Below are positions 11,901 through 21,625 of a stretch of DNA of 64,000 nucleotides, in pieces. This DNA comes from Myoxocephalus aenaeus (lineage: Eukaryota > Chordata > Actinopteri > Perciformes > Cottidae). The stretch lies in assembly GCA_038501785.1 (NCBI GenBank), contig JBAMJR010000009.1:6068001-6132000 (forward strand). Direction: 5' to 3'. Both the position numbers and the translations under genes were made by a program. The notes beneath the pieces were generated by a model. That model saw only the letters and a program-made list of their open reading frames with translations. It was not told where the DNA came from and made no database searches. The stretch's first letter is position 1. Each line of letters opens with the position of its first letter.

Positions 11901-14900
11901 ATGTAATTTCACATCGCAGCACCACGGGGGTTGCTGATCTACCACCCACTTGCTAGTGAGTTAGTTTTTTCTGTTACTGTGGGACTTTGGTATGTTTAAA
12001 AGGGTGAGTCGAGTTTCACCAAAGTCATGGAGTAACACGAACAAACCAACCGTACGAGGTGGTGGTAGACCGGCAACTTCCATGTGGACGACTGTGGCTC
12101 AGTGGTTAGCATGCCCCTCTTTCAACCAGAGGATTGGTGGTTCGAACCCCGGCTTTAGCGTCAGCTAAATGTAATGTAATGTTCTGCAAGGACATACCAC
12201 TGTTCATTTCCCTGTCGGACGGTAAGCTATAGCTGTGAAAATATATATATATATTTTTTTTGTAGGTGCCTAGAATAGGTTTTGCTTCTGATCTCCGTCC
12301 ACAGTGCTGGCACTCTTGTCTGTTTCTCTGAACCGGGGGCGTGTCGACTATCTACTATCTCCTACAAACCCCTTTAAAAAGACACAAACTATTTCTTTAA
12401 CAAATCTCCTGCAACCCCCGAACCAGCCCTTTCAGGTCTTTACCTCCACAAAGGCGAAGACCATGGCCGCCTCACAGGCTCGGATCTGCTGCTGGGTCTG
12501 GTTCAGCTTGGCGGCCAATGCCTCCCAGTTCTCCTGCAGCAAGGCAGCTGCACAAACGCACACAGGGAACATTAGTCTTTTATTGCGCTACAGAAACCAA
12601 TATACAAATTTATTTATTTTGTATTCTTTCCACCACAGTACCATTTGATTTCTCCTGCAGCTCCTTGGTGAGCGCCGACTTGCAGACGTGGTCCATGAGT
12701 TTGAGCAGGTCCTGCCAGCGCTTGCCCCTGAAGCAGGTCTGCACGTGACCCAGGAAGGTCAGGTTCTGCTTCCTCGAGTATGTCTGGGAGAACAGGTCCT
12801 CGAAGGCCTCCCGCAGAGGGAGCAAAATCTGCTTGTGGTCCACTGGCTTGTAGCTGCATTGGACAGAAGAAATAACATAATGATGAGAGTTGCAACCTCA
12901 GCGGGAGTTTGTTTGGAGACGCATTTATTTACACATCGACCAGGAACAGTGCACATTAATCAGCATTTCAGTTTCCACCTCAGTGGAAATGTGTAATGAG
13001 GGTTCATTTTCATCTGTAGTCCCTGAGCAGAGTATTACAAATGAGTGTCTTAATATTATCAATACAATTAACTCTATTCACCAACATACAGAGATGGAAT
13101 TTTGTTAGATTTTGCCCTTTTCTAAGAGGGAAAGCCTGTTGCAGCCCAAACTGTAATAATCCATCAAAATGACAATTTTGGGGGGATTTCACCACGACAT
13201 GGAATCTCAATGTGATGGAAAAATGCTATGTTAGTGATATTAAGGTCAAATTTGTGTGCCACTCACCCTCCGAGCAGGTCGGCAGTGTCGCTCTGCTGGT
13301 TCATGTTCACAACCCGCAACCTGTGTCCTGCATTGGGGAACACAATGGGGGGGATATTTGAATCAGGGATGGAGTCGAAACCACGTCAAGTCATTTATGG
13401 GCTGCTGCTTTTATCAAAAGCTCTTATGTAACCCTGAGGACATAGAGACCTGTGACTCGGGCCAGGTGTTGGACGGTCGAAGTCTTGCCGGTTCCCGTCT
13501 CTCCCACCAGGAGAACAGGCTCCCCTTTGGCGACGCACACGGCCAGCTGTTCCAGCAGCACGGCAGAGGGACGCGTGGCAGCAAATGTCTGGTTGTCCCT
13601 GTTCGTGGCAATGGAGAACACATTTAATGATTACACATTCAGTGGCATGCTTTGTATGTAGATGCTGGTGTCACAGTCCAGCCGCCCCTCACCCATAAAA
13701 TGCCAACTACTGAAACAGGCTTGAAGGTTAAAATGCCTTTTAAAAATCGTAAAGAGTTACATCTCTAGTGTTAAACACATTTAATTAACTGACAGTAGAT
13801 GTATATTTAGAGAATAATGCTGTCAATTGTCATGCGTCTCCTTAGTGTGTTTAAGTTGGATCATTTTGTAAAGTTTATTATGGAAGTCGAGCGAGGCCGT
13901 GCGTTTCAATTTGTTTTAATCCTGTTATCACAGGTTCAATATTTAGTATTAAATGATTGATTAAAGTCGTTGGCATGACCACACGCCAGACTATGTAGAG
14001 ATTTACACTGTAAACGATTGAAAGAAATAGAATAGTGAAGAGAAATAGAATTGCGAATTTTTTTGTCCTGACCAGAACATTTTGAAAAGATACAGGATAG
14101 CACAAGTAGAGTAGAGCAATGTTTGCCAAAACAGCTAACATTAGCCACAATTATTAGCTAACAATTATAATAATTGCTCTGGGGAATGTACACCTTTTAT
14201 GGGTTCAGCTGTGATGTTTGCGTTTACGCCTGGATAATGGTCCATAAAGTCACACGCAATGTTCGTTTTTAGTCTGAGCCCATTCATATTGACTTTCGGA
14301 ATAATCAATGCGAATATTTGGGCACGTCCTGATGGCCGAGCCATTAGATGGATGAGTTTACCACAGTCAATTCAATGTTTATTCAATTTGCCTGCTTGGT
14401 TTCATCAGTAGGTGAAGGCAGTGCTCAGTCGATGCGCTGTAAACAAGAGGTCAAAGGAGGCGATGGGCGGGACGTTTCACTTACACACTCAGCTGCACCG
14501 CTTCGGTCTGCTTTCGACAAAGCGTCACTCGGCCCACCGAGGCCTCCAGCTCGGACACAGAGATGCCGGGCTGATACATCTGGCAGAAGTGCTGGGCCTG
14601 GAATTACAACGTAGATTGTAAAAGCAAATCGGAAATTACAATGTGCTGGATTTATTTATTTATTCCCCCAGGAATGGGAAATGCCTCTCCTCCAAAAAAC
14701 ATTTTTTGCCCCAAAGCTGACCACTCACCTTCTCTTTGGAGATGTTGAGCTTGCTTCCGATGATCTCGGCCATTCGCAGTCGACTTTCAGGATGAGACAG
14801 CATGGCTGTGAAGCAGTCGAGAGCCTGGCAAAGAGAGGCACCCACCAAAAAGGCATCCGTCAGTAAAGACAACACAACCCTAAAAACACCACCACATGCG

Positions 14901-17900
14901 GCACCGAGCTAAATGCAGAGAAACGCTGTTTTTTCTGGGAGCTGTGTAATAGTAAAAGTTAGTCATCTCTTTTATGTGCTTTGTCAAGAGGTCAAACCCA
15001 CTCACCTCTTGGAAGACATGGTGTGCCGTGACCGATGAGGCGCCGTCAAAGTTAACGCTGATCCGCTCACACCATTTCAGTAGGTCCCTGTGGGATCACG
15101 AAGGCGCATCAAGAAAAACATTTTTATTCATTTATTTTAAAACGGGGCTTCATGTAAACATTCGCGTGTTGTAATAACATGGACCCCAACGAGCAACACA
15201 TCCGAGCACCGCGGGCCCGAGCTATGCAGTTAATTACATCGATCCATGAAAAGCATACATGTGCTAGTGAAGTGCAGGGCATGGAAAACACAGACACATT
15301 GATTTCACGGCCGGATTTTTGCTCGCATTGTCATTTAAAAAAATTATTACAAAAATCGAGGCGAAGTGAATAAAATAAATCGCCTGTCGCTATCGACAGT
15401 AGCTTGGCTACTTAAAAAGGGCGGGGTTTGTGCAGGATGTCCCGCGAGGACGCGTTTACAAACCGGTTACCTCAACGAGAAGGCCTCGGTTTGACCTGGA
15501 GAATCTGGGATTTCCGGCCCACTCGTATAGAGGGCGGCCCAATCAATAATCCAAGCAAGCGAGCAGCAGCCAGTGGAAAGCTAATTAAAGACTTCCGCTG
15601 CAGACCGGCTGGCAGTTTTGATGATGTAAGGCCTTTGGTGGCCGCCAGGATCAAAGGGCTGGCACAGAGAGGCCAGACACTGTAACATGGGGCATAACGG
15701 CACGTGAACTGTGCATCCGTCTGTATGAATAACTCAAGTGAGACGATGATGTCATTATCGGGGTTATTGTTCTTGGGTTGGGCTCAAGATTATAGGAAGG
15801 CACGGACGAGCTGCATTATGGGAAACGAAGGACCCGGTGTACTACGGACTTAAAATACGGATCTCTTCTCTTTTCATCTCTGCTGCACAGATATTTGACA
15901 AGACCGCCATCTTTATGACGCTAAATGGCTAGAGTACATTTTTTTAAAGGTCCTCCATAGCTAACTAGCGAGCTTGATCCATGAGAAGAATTTAAAAAAA
16001 GACTGAGACAAAGACGAATCGACAGAAAAATGGCGATAAGTGAGGTGCATTACAGAAATAACACTTTTGCATAAAACGATGGCAGGATGGATGCGTCGCT
16101 CGCTACCAATTGGTTAGTGTGAGATAACAATGATGAATAAAGCCAAGAGAAATGTCCAATAATTAGGTTTTTGTTTATCATTACAAAGATGTTTGGGTAG
16201 GAGGCTCAGAATAATAATAATAATTTGAGATTTCAGTTCATGGTCTGCACCTTTAACTATTGACCACAAAAGGTACCCTTACTGCATTTAAGGTACCCTT
16301 ACTGCATTTAAAGTACCCACACACACACGCACACGGCGAGTGTTCACTGGAACACCTTTTCCTGAAATCACTATTTTGCCAAAACCAGCGACAAAGGAAA
16401 GCAAAAAGGGAGAGCAGGGGAGGGGTGAGCTGGGCCTCACCTCAGCGACAGGGCTCTCCCCTCCAGCGGTGTGCTTCTGTCCTCAGACTTGAGCTGCTGA
16501 CTGGTGTCATTGGTCTGAAGGCCACTCGTGTCCGGGTCAGAGTGTCTCTCCCCGGTCAGCTGGCAGTAGATGTCCAGGAGGCGGTCCGACACCACCGTCA
16601 GCCTCGGATACCGGCTGATGAGCACCTACACGCAGAGAAGGGGGGGGGTAAGGTCGTCTCCTCACTCCATAATGAAAACGTAGATGATAAAAGACATAGA
16701 TATCAATTCATTGAATTGTTATTCATTATTAAAACAACAAATCGGACACCAGCAACTAGTTTTCAGAAGTCGAGACAGTCAATGTAGTCAACACTCACCT
16801 TCTTCAGCTCTTCCCGCGTCATGTTGCCCATTTGCAGCTTGGTCCAGTACTTATCCAGCAGCGCCGCATGGGAGTTCTGCGGTTTGTGCCAACTGCCGGC
16901 AGTGAGGTACATCCTGCAAACGCACAAGCACAACCATGTCATGTCACTGGATCGGCACACGGAGGCGTCAAATTCGGCCGGTTTGAACTTTCTCAAGTTC
17001 TCTTTTCCCCATTGATCACGGGGCTACTTCCGTCACCGTTTGGGGTGAGCAGCTGAGCGCCGTTGTCCACCAAAATGTAGGACACCAGGGTTCACGCAAG
17101 ATCATTTTCATACTCTCATTCTAAACCGTACGAGTGTCACGAGTTGGATTCAACGAAACTTTCTGCAGAATATGGGTGTAACTCGCTTGCTTCAGCCTAG
17201 CGATTGCCAACGAAAAGTGATTTTACATTGTTTGAAGCTTACTGAGACCGTAACGATGCAAAAAGATCATAGGCCGACTGCAGGATACCTTCGAAGAGGA
17301 TTTTGTTTTCACAGGAACATGACACAGTCAGACAGTGAGAGTGAAAATCCAGTGAAAGATAATCAGGTTACCGCCAAAGATCATATCACTACGAGCTGCT
17401 GTTCCACAAGTACGTTTGAAATGTAATGACGTTCCTACCTTCTTGTTGCAAAGAACTGAAATCCAGGAGCAACATCGATGCAATCCTCCCGTCCCGGAAT
17501 CATCAGCTTTTTATTCTCCATCAAAGGCAGGAGCACCGATATCTTTAAAAAGAAGAAGAAAAAAAAGGAGTTCAGTCCAGTTGGGGGTTGATACATCCAC
17601 AACAAAAGGGGTCTAACGTTGAGCTGTTGTATTTAGATTCTTGGCGGGTGCATTGGTGCGAACGCATTGTCAACAAGTGTGAACTCACCACGTCCAGAGG
17701 TGCGTGGTCGATGTCTTCCAAGAGGATCCACTGGCCTTTGGACACGGCCTGCGTCAGCGTTCCTGGCTGCCACACAAACTTCCCGGGTATATCAGTACAA
17801 CGGTACATCCCGAGCAGCATCTGTGAACCAAACGAAACACATTCACACACAAGTTCAGCCCGCCATTGAATGTTAAAGGGGCACTCCGGTGATTTAGTAT

Positions 17901-20900
17901 TTGAATATCCATAAAGTTGAAAGACAAAAAAAAAAAAGATTTCCCATGTCTAAGAATAGAAAAAAAGAATGGAGATGACGAGACTGCGAGACCCCGACTT
18001 GTAGTCCCTTGTATGGGCATTTGCAGGTTGTATTGCAGTCTTTCTGTTACAACTGTTCAGCCTCAGTAAACTGAATTCTATGTGGAAACTTGGTGGAGTG
18101 CCCTTTTGGGTTCAGGCTGATTCCATTCACTCTCACCTTGCTGTCAGTTTGATCTCCAAGCTGGACCTTTAGGATCTCTGTAGCTTTCGTATGTCCTGTG
18201 ACAGCAGCCATGAACTCAACCAGGGCAGTTTTGCCGCAGCCGATCGGACCCTCGAGCAGCACGGGCTTCTGGGAAGCCACGGCCAAGGCCAGTCTTCTCA
18301 GATTACGGCACGTGGAGTCCACCAGCACCAGATCTTTTGGGTTCCTCTGCAAAACAAAACCAACATTAGGACCAAAAAGGATCAACAGCGGACTATTTTA
18401 TGCAACAAATCAGGGTACAGACCTGTTCAGTATGTCTAGGAACTATCCGGGGTAGCACAACACCACAGACTGCCACAACGTTCTGGGAGAGATCCTCTGA
18501 TACCACCTGGCCCCTGGTGAACTTATTAGCCTTCTCCTGGCGCCACATCACAGAGCCCTGATTGGATAACACCAGGGCTTTTTCTACCTCCAGCTGCTGA
18601 GTTTCTTCCAAAGCTCTAATGAAAGATACATACAAAAAATGAAAAGTTATGATACTAACATAATACTTATGTTCTTTTATTCAAGTAAAATGTTGTGTTC
18701 AGCACTTGTAGTTGACTATTTTTTTATTATTATTTGCGCTTTTACTCAAGTACAGAATCAGATCACTTCTTCCACCGCAAATTGAAACTAAGACTGTCCC
18801 AAAATACTCTGCACTACATATGACAAGATATTTAAAAACAAGGAAAAACAAAAAGGCACATACTTAATTTTCATGTGAAGGATCTCGTCGTTCGACAGCA
18901 CCTTTCTCAGAAAGATGGTTTTCTGATTATCCGTCATGTGGGAAACCATCGCTAAACAATTGGCAGTGTACCTGTTGGAGACAAAGAGAAAATACTGTAT
19001 GTTTAATTTCTTAGGCGAAATAATGCAAACAAGTCGTGCTTTATACTTGCATTCTTTCAAATGGCCATCAGGGGGCGACTCCTCTGCTTGCTAAAAGTAG
19101 TCTGACTGTACAGAAGTTTAAATGACTCTACTTCTCACTTGATTTACTACCTCAGTAAACATTGTAAACATGAGTTTATGTCTCAATCTCTAGTTTCAAG
19201 TCTTCTTCAATACAGCATGATGTTCATTTAGTAAATAATGGTCCATTTAGAGAGAAATACAATACAGCAGGTTATGCTTTACGTTGTGCTCTCGTGTTTT
19301 TTCGTCTTACAACTTCTTTTTCCCAGTGCATTTTTTGTTGGAGAAAATGTATTTGTTTAAACGGTCGCTTAAAAATGTCTTTACAGCGTTTGGTTGTACT
19401 TAAATCAACAAACTTGTGTATCTGCCAGTTCCCAAAAAAACAAAAGACGGCAGCAACCAAAAACCAGCGGCTTGTTAACAAGTGAAACCAAGACACACAC
19501 AAAATAAATGTGTGTAGCTTAAGCAAGAAAGTTAACTTTTTGACCTGAGAAACAATATATGTACAGCTCTTCTTTTAGTTATCTGGATTGACTAAAAATA
19601 ATGTTAGGGTTAATGAATTATATTTAGATGTGCCAGTGATGGTGGCTTTGGAGTCATTTTGCCTAAATGTGTTCAGTTAATCTTCCACAACCTCCCTACC
19701 CCCCGGGGAGATAGCGGGACAGTCGTATGTTCCACATAGAATTGGTGATGATGTGTATAAGAGCTTAGAGAAATATGATGGAAGTATACGAAGGTCCTTC
19801 CTATGCTCAATCCTGTCTGTTGCAGAATTTTTTTAGGTTGATACACTTTGTTACACATATCTGGTGCAACATTTTACAATGTTCTATGACCCAAAAATGC
19901 ATTTTTAAGAATGGTTTTCATTGCCATTGTATTGATTTCAACCAATGAAACCAGTCGGGGGTGAAAGGATTAGTTACGCCGCACACACGGCCCATGAAAC
20001 CTCTATGGGTGTAAAAAGGAAACAGGTACATACCCTCGAACCATGACATCGCTGGTGAGCAGCTGGGATACGCAGGGACTCCAGTCCCAGAGCATTCGAA
20101 ACTTGGCACAGTCACTCTGGAGGAAACGCAGGGTGGCACCCATGAGGTCACGCAGCTTCATCCTCCTGGGGCCGTACTGGACGGCCGATGACTCCTCGCT
20201 GGTGAAGAAGAGCCGCTGGAACACAGGCGGGGCGTCGTTGAAGTACCTCGCAGCGAACCTGACGGAGAGAGGTGAGAGAATCGGTCAGAGGGGGACGCGG
20301 GCCGCGAGAAACGACCAGACGATCAGTCGGGTGTCTGAGTGCCAGAGGGTCCGGCTTCCACTCACGCCTGCGCATCGGGACTGACGCCGAGGAGCTTGCT
20401 GAGGGCCACACACAGGCGCTCGTGGAGGTCATGGTTGATCCTGGCCCCGGCTTTGACCCTCTCTGCGTTGCGCTCCAGCAGGTCCAGGACCAGCGGGCGC
20501 AGGTGTCGAGCGATCAGCAGCGTGTAATCCTTCTCCAACAGCAGCTGGGCCACACACTCCAGAATACACTGCCTGTCCTGCTGGCTCCATATCTGAGGAG
20601 AGGTTGATGGGGACCCAATTGACAATTGATTGGCTGACATAAAAATTACACACAGAAATCATTATTTCTTCAAAAATATTGACATCCGGGCAGCAGAATA
20701 GTTTAATGACTCAAAACACACTCAAAGTGTGTCCTTTGAAGGGTGCCTACAGACGTGATGGGGAAGGTGACAGCAAGCTGCACTCAGGACACGTTTCGAG
20801 TCCGCGTGAAAAGAAAATACTGTATAAAATATATTTTTTTATATCCGTACCACCCCGAAGTGAAAATGTCTTACCTGCTTGGATAGATATTGGCTCAGTT

Positions 20901-20970
20901 CGTTGTGACTTTTAGCAACATGTCTGGATATGGTGCCCAGGGACGACAGGCTCAATTCTAAATTCTCCAT
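1036..20970 (-). CDS. mdn1: Midasin (dynein-like AAA+ ATPase of 60S ribosome maturation), N-terminal 1977 residues; continues beyond position 1
   Basis: Forty coding exons join in phase with GT-AG introns, in transcript order: 20875-20970, 20366-20592, 20034-20258, 18864-18971, 18423-18615, 18137-18346, 17689-17820, 17439-17542, 16799-16913, 16441-16625, 15006-15087, 14729-14824, 14485-14597, 13450-13598, 13267-13327, 12642-12853, 12444-12547, 11470-11614, 10928-11024, 10442-10555, 9836-9983, 9566-9673, 9274-9425, 8749-8927, 8432-8640, 6483-6629, 6220-6361, 5991-6125, 5222-5360, 4851-4983, 4501-4631, 3862-4000, 3595-3709, 2824-3084, 2546-2743, 2145-2353, 1930-2052, 1603-1800, 1340-1447, 1036-1224. 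The sum is 5931 nt, an exact multiple of three. The product carries five Walker A/B pairs and closely matches human midasin as I remember it, for example RDLLKWCERI, INNHEHTDIQEYIGCY and FNLRDMFRWCQLM. Midasin (about 5600 residues in human) uses its AAA ring to strip assembly factors from pre-60S particles in the nucleus. The linker and MIDAS domain lie outside the window. The donor of exon 14 (GTCTCT) is weak; the other junctions look normal. Confidence 0.96.
1603..2353 (-). other. mdn1: mdn1 AAA module 5 (exons 36-38)
   Basis: Walker A is GSPGVGKT (about residues 1741-1748) in exon 36. The DLFGTDLPVEGGKGGEFAWR segment and the Walker B strand WVVLDE|LNLAS span exons 37 and 38, with the intron falling directly after the D-E pair. 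Exon 38 continues through GCQNPFTQGGGRKGLPKSF and the arginine-finger-like LNRFTQ. Exons 39-40 give the alpha-helical lid; module 6 is outside the window. Confidence 0.91.
3595..5360 (-). other. mdn1: mdn1 AAA module 4 (exons 29-33)
   Basis: Walker A GDTGCGKT is split between exon 29 and exon 30 (about residues 1373-1380). Exon 31 (4501-4631) carries Walker B, FLLDEISLADDSVLERLN. Exon 32 has the ATMNPGGDFGKKE sensor and exon 33 has LSPALRNRFTEIWCP. Both splice sites of exon 31 touch dinucleotide repeats, as described in the findings. Confidence 0.91.
7169..8262. mobile_element. Non-autonomous DNA transposon in mdn1 intron 25
   Basis: The left end reads CCGGTATTTCAAAATGATCC and the right end, inverted, reads CAGGTATTTCAAAACTT. 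Further copies of GGTATTTCAAA lie just inside each end, with many GATCC/GGATT subrepeats. The element is bracketed by identical 9-bp CCCCTGGGG at 7160-7168 and 8263-8271, best read as the target-site duplication. No transposase frame is visible. Subterminal repeats and an 8-9 bp duplication suggest a hAT-like element, but the superfamily is uncertain. Confidence 0.75.
8263..8400 (+). repeat. Older interspersed repeat interrupted by the 7169-8262 element
   Basis: The stretch GACCAAGAATATCTGCATAA, followed by AATTTCATGGCAATTTTGCC, is a motif I recognise as widespread in fish genomes. Its upstream half appears to be at about 7110-7168, so the younger element split it. This is recognition from memory only, with no library search. 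Confidence 0.45.
8944..9005 (+). repeat. (GAAA)n microsatellite next to the mdn1 exon 24 acceptor
   Basis: About nine GAAA units run from 8944, followed by imperfect GAGA/GAAA units. On the mdn1 strand this is (CTTT)n, ending about 17 bases before the exon 24 acceptor at 8928, so it forms part of the pyrimidine-rich tract. Confidence 0.85.
10610..10850 (-). repeat. Relic of a fish LINE 3' end with an internal AT palindrome, mdn1 intron 20
   Basis: GTGCGGCATCAGCAACGATGG and GAGCTGAGCCAGAAGGCAAA resemble the reverse-transcriptase tail shared by many fish LINE copies, in which a GCATCAGCAGTGATG..GAGCTGAGCCAGAAGGC block is typical. A near-perfect palindrome at about 10686-10721 (CCAGAATATATATAT and its complement) interrupts it. 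The later part resembles the distal LINE tail but is decayed. Confidence 0.45.
11470..13598 (-). other. mdn1: mdn1 AAA module 2 (exons 14-18)
   Basis: Walker A is GETGTGKT at about residues 661-668 in exon 14. Walker B is WILLDEINLAAAETLE in exon 18 (11470-11614). A helical insert spans exons 15-17 (GGYKPVDHKQ to MVFAFVE), as in human midasin. The following exons 19-20 carry the CMNPATDVGKRNLPLGLRNRF segment with the likely arginine finger in LRNRF. Confidence 0.9.
12088..12182 (+). repeat. tRNA-derived SINE fragment, mdn1 intron 17
   Basis: It contains an A-box-like TGGCTCAGTGGTTAGC and a B-box GGTTCGAACCCC with the usual spacing, then a short TAAATGTAATGTAATG tail. A longer copy of the same family lies at 31384-31600. 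It is not a functional tRNA: the acceptor stem cannot be formed and a SINE body follows. Confidence 0.78.
15400..15720. other. Unexplained GC-richer block in mdn1 intron 10
   Basis: Intron 10 (15088-16440) is unusually long for this gene. Its centre is locally GC-rich and lacks simple repeats or recognisable transposon ends. It holds homeodomain-like TAATTAAAG at about 15582 and is open in one frame on each strand, but no splice-compatible exon or known protein is apparent. The remainder of the intron contains only a short duplication of GGTACCCTTACTGCATTTAA at about 16271-16310 and a CA-rich stretch. Confidence 0.35.
17439..18346 (-). other. mdn1: mdn1 AAA module 1 (exons 6-8)
   Basis: Exon 6 encodes the Walker A loop GPIGCGKT at about residues 316-323. 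Exon 7 (17689-17820) encodes the Walker B strand ILLEDIDHAPLDV, with the acidic pair E-D in place of the D-E seen in the later modules. The 70-codon exon 6 and 44-codon exon 7 are both phase 0. Intron 6 between them is only 316 bp and is mostly filled by a small inverted-repeat element. Confidence 0.9.
17875..18108. mobile_element. Small inverted-repeat element (MITE) filling mdn1 intron 6
   Basis: The left end AAAGGGGCACTCCGGTGATTT and the right end, inverted AAAAGGGCACTCCACCAAGTTT, are imperfect terminal inverted repeats. The element makes up about three quarters of the 316-bp intron (17821-18136). This end motif is, from memory, common in fish genomes. No clear target duplication is visible. 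Confidence 0.6.
19050..19260 (-). repeat. Dispersed teleost repeat, copy 2, in mdn1 intron 3
   Basis: GGCCATCAGGGGGCGACTCC and TTACTACCTCAGTAAACATT match the inverse of copies 1 and 4. The remainder of the 1061-bp intron 18972-20033 is A/T-rich and shows nothing nameable. Confidence 0.6.
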
Positions 20971-21544
20971 CGTATCATTTGTCGCCTTCTGGCGGCGCGG
21001 TCTTCAGCGTAAAAACGAGCTCGCGCGTTTTACGAACAGTGGCTGATATTAAACCAAACTACGAGCTACATCACGCGCTTGTCTGCCTGTGGTTGTATCA
21101 CAACACGCATGCATGTTCCCGTGTCTGGCGTTAAATTCCTGTCCACATGTGAGTGAAGCGCAAGTCCTTCCGGGTCGGGTCGGGGTTGAATTCCCCCTTT
21201 CCTCCCCTCTCCGCTGCGTCGCGCTGTGATCGTGTCGGGCGTGACGCGGCCGGAAAGCGACGCGCGAGCACAGCGCAAACCCCGCGGGTTGGAACAACTT
21301 TCGCGCGAGCGAGCTGCCTCCACATCGGCGGATTTTTTTTATTTATCATTATTTTTAATGCTTTCGCTTGTGTCAGTTGGCTGTGGCGGGATGTGAACCC
21401 TAGGTGAAGGCCACGAGACGCCGTACAACGGGGCTCCCTTTCCGTGTTTCACCCCTGTTTTGAGGAATATCTTCTAAAAAAAAAAAAAAAACAGAGGAGC
21501 CGCGAGAACACACCCACGGCTGTGACAGACCGCGGCGGGAAATG
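20971..21544. promoter_or_regulatory. Head-to-head promoter region of mdn1 and casp8ap2
   Basis: The segment between the mdn1 start codon and the inferred casp8ap2 first exon is rich in CpG and has no good TATA box. It contains TTTCGCGC at 21299-21306, an E2F-type motif, several other CGCG-bearing sites, and TTCCGG at about 21167. Divergent pairing of these two genes is also the human arrangement. The exact transcription starts cannot be seen. Confidence 0.65.
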
Positions 21545-21557
21545 TCGTTACTTCCGG
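21534..21557 (+). promoter_or_regulatory. E2F and ETS motifs at the casp8ap2 5' end
   Basis: GGCGGGAAA (21534-21542) is a consensus-quality E2F site and ACTTCCGG (21550-21557) is a consensus ETS/GABP site, eight bases apart. They sit just upstream of or inside the inferred first exon. E2F control would fit a factor used for S-phase histone mRNA processing. Binding is inferred. Confidence 0.5.
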
Positions 21558-21625
21558 TGCAACGAAGTCTTGGCGCGACATTACAGTTGTAAACAACGGG
21601 AGGACACGTAACGGCACGCAAACAA
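21545..21625 (+). other. casp8ap2: Inferred non-coding first exon of casp8ap2
   Basis: The exon end is set by a strong donor, CAA|GTAAGT, at 21625/21626. The start is approximate. The next exon, containing the start codon, ends at 23360 and may begin after one of several AG acceptors between 23224 and 23300. The 1.7 kb intron between them is A/T-rich and includes a decayed repeat at about 22895-23000 with CCAGGCCTGGAAAAGTC. Confidence 0.5.

Noticed and set aside
12088..12170. Possible tRNA gene
   Set aside because: A and B boxes are present but there is no matching acceptor stem, and a SINE body/tail follows; the copy at 31384 confirms SINE identity.
15428..15685. 85-codon frame in mdn1 intron 10
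   Set aside because: No family resemblance and antisense to mdn1; kept only as a non-coding curiosity in the findings.
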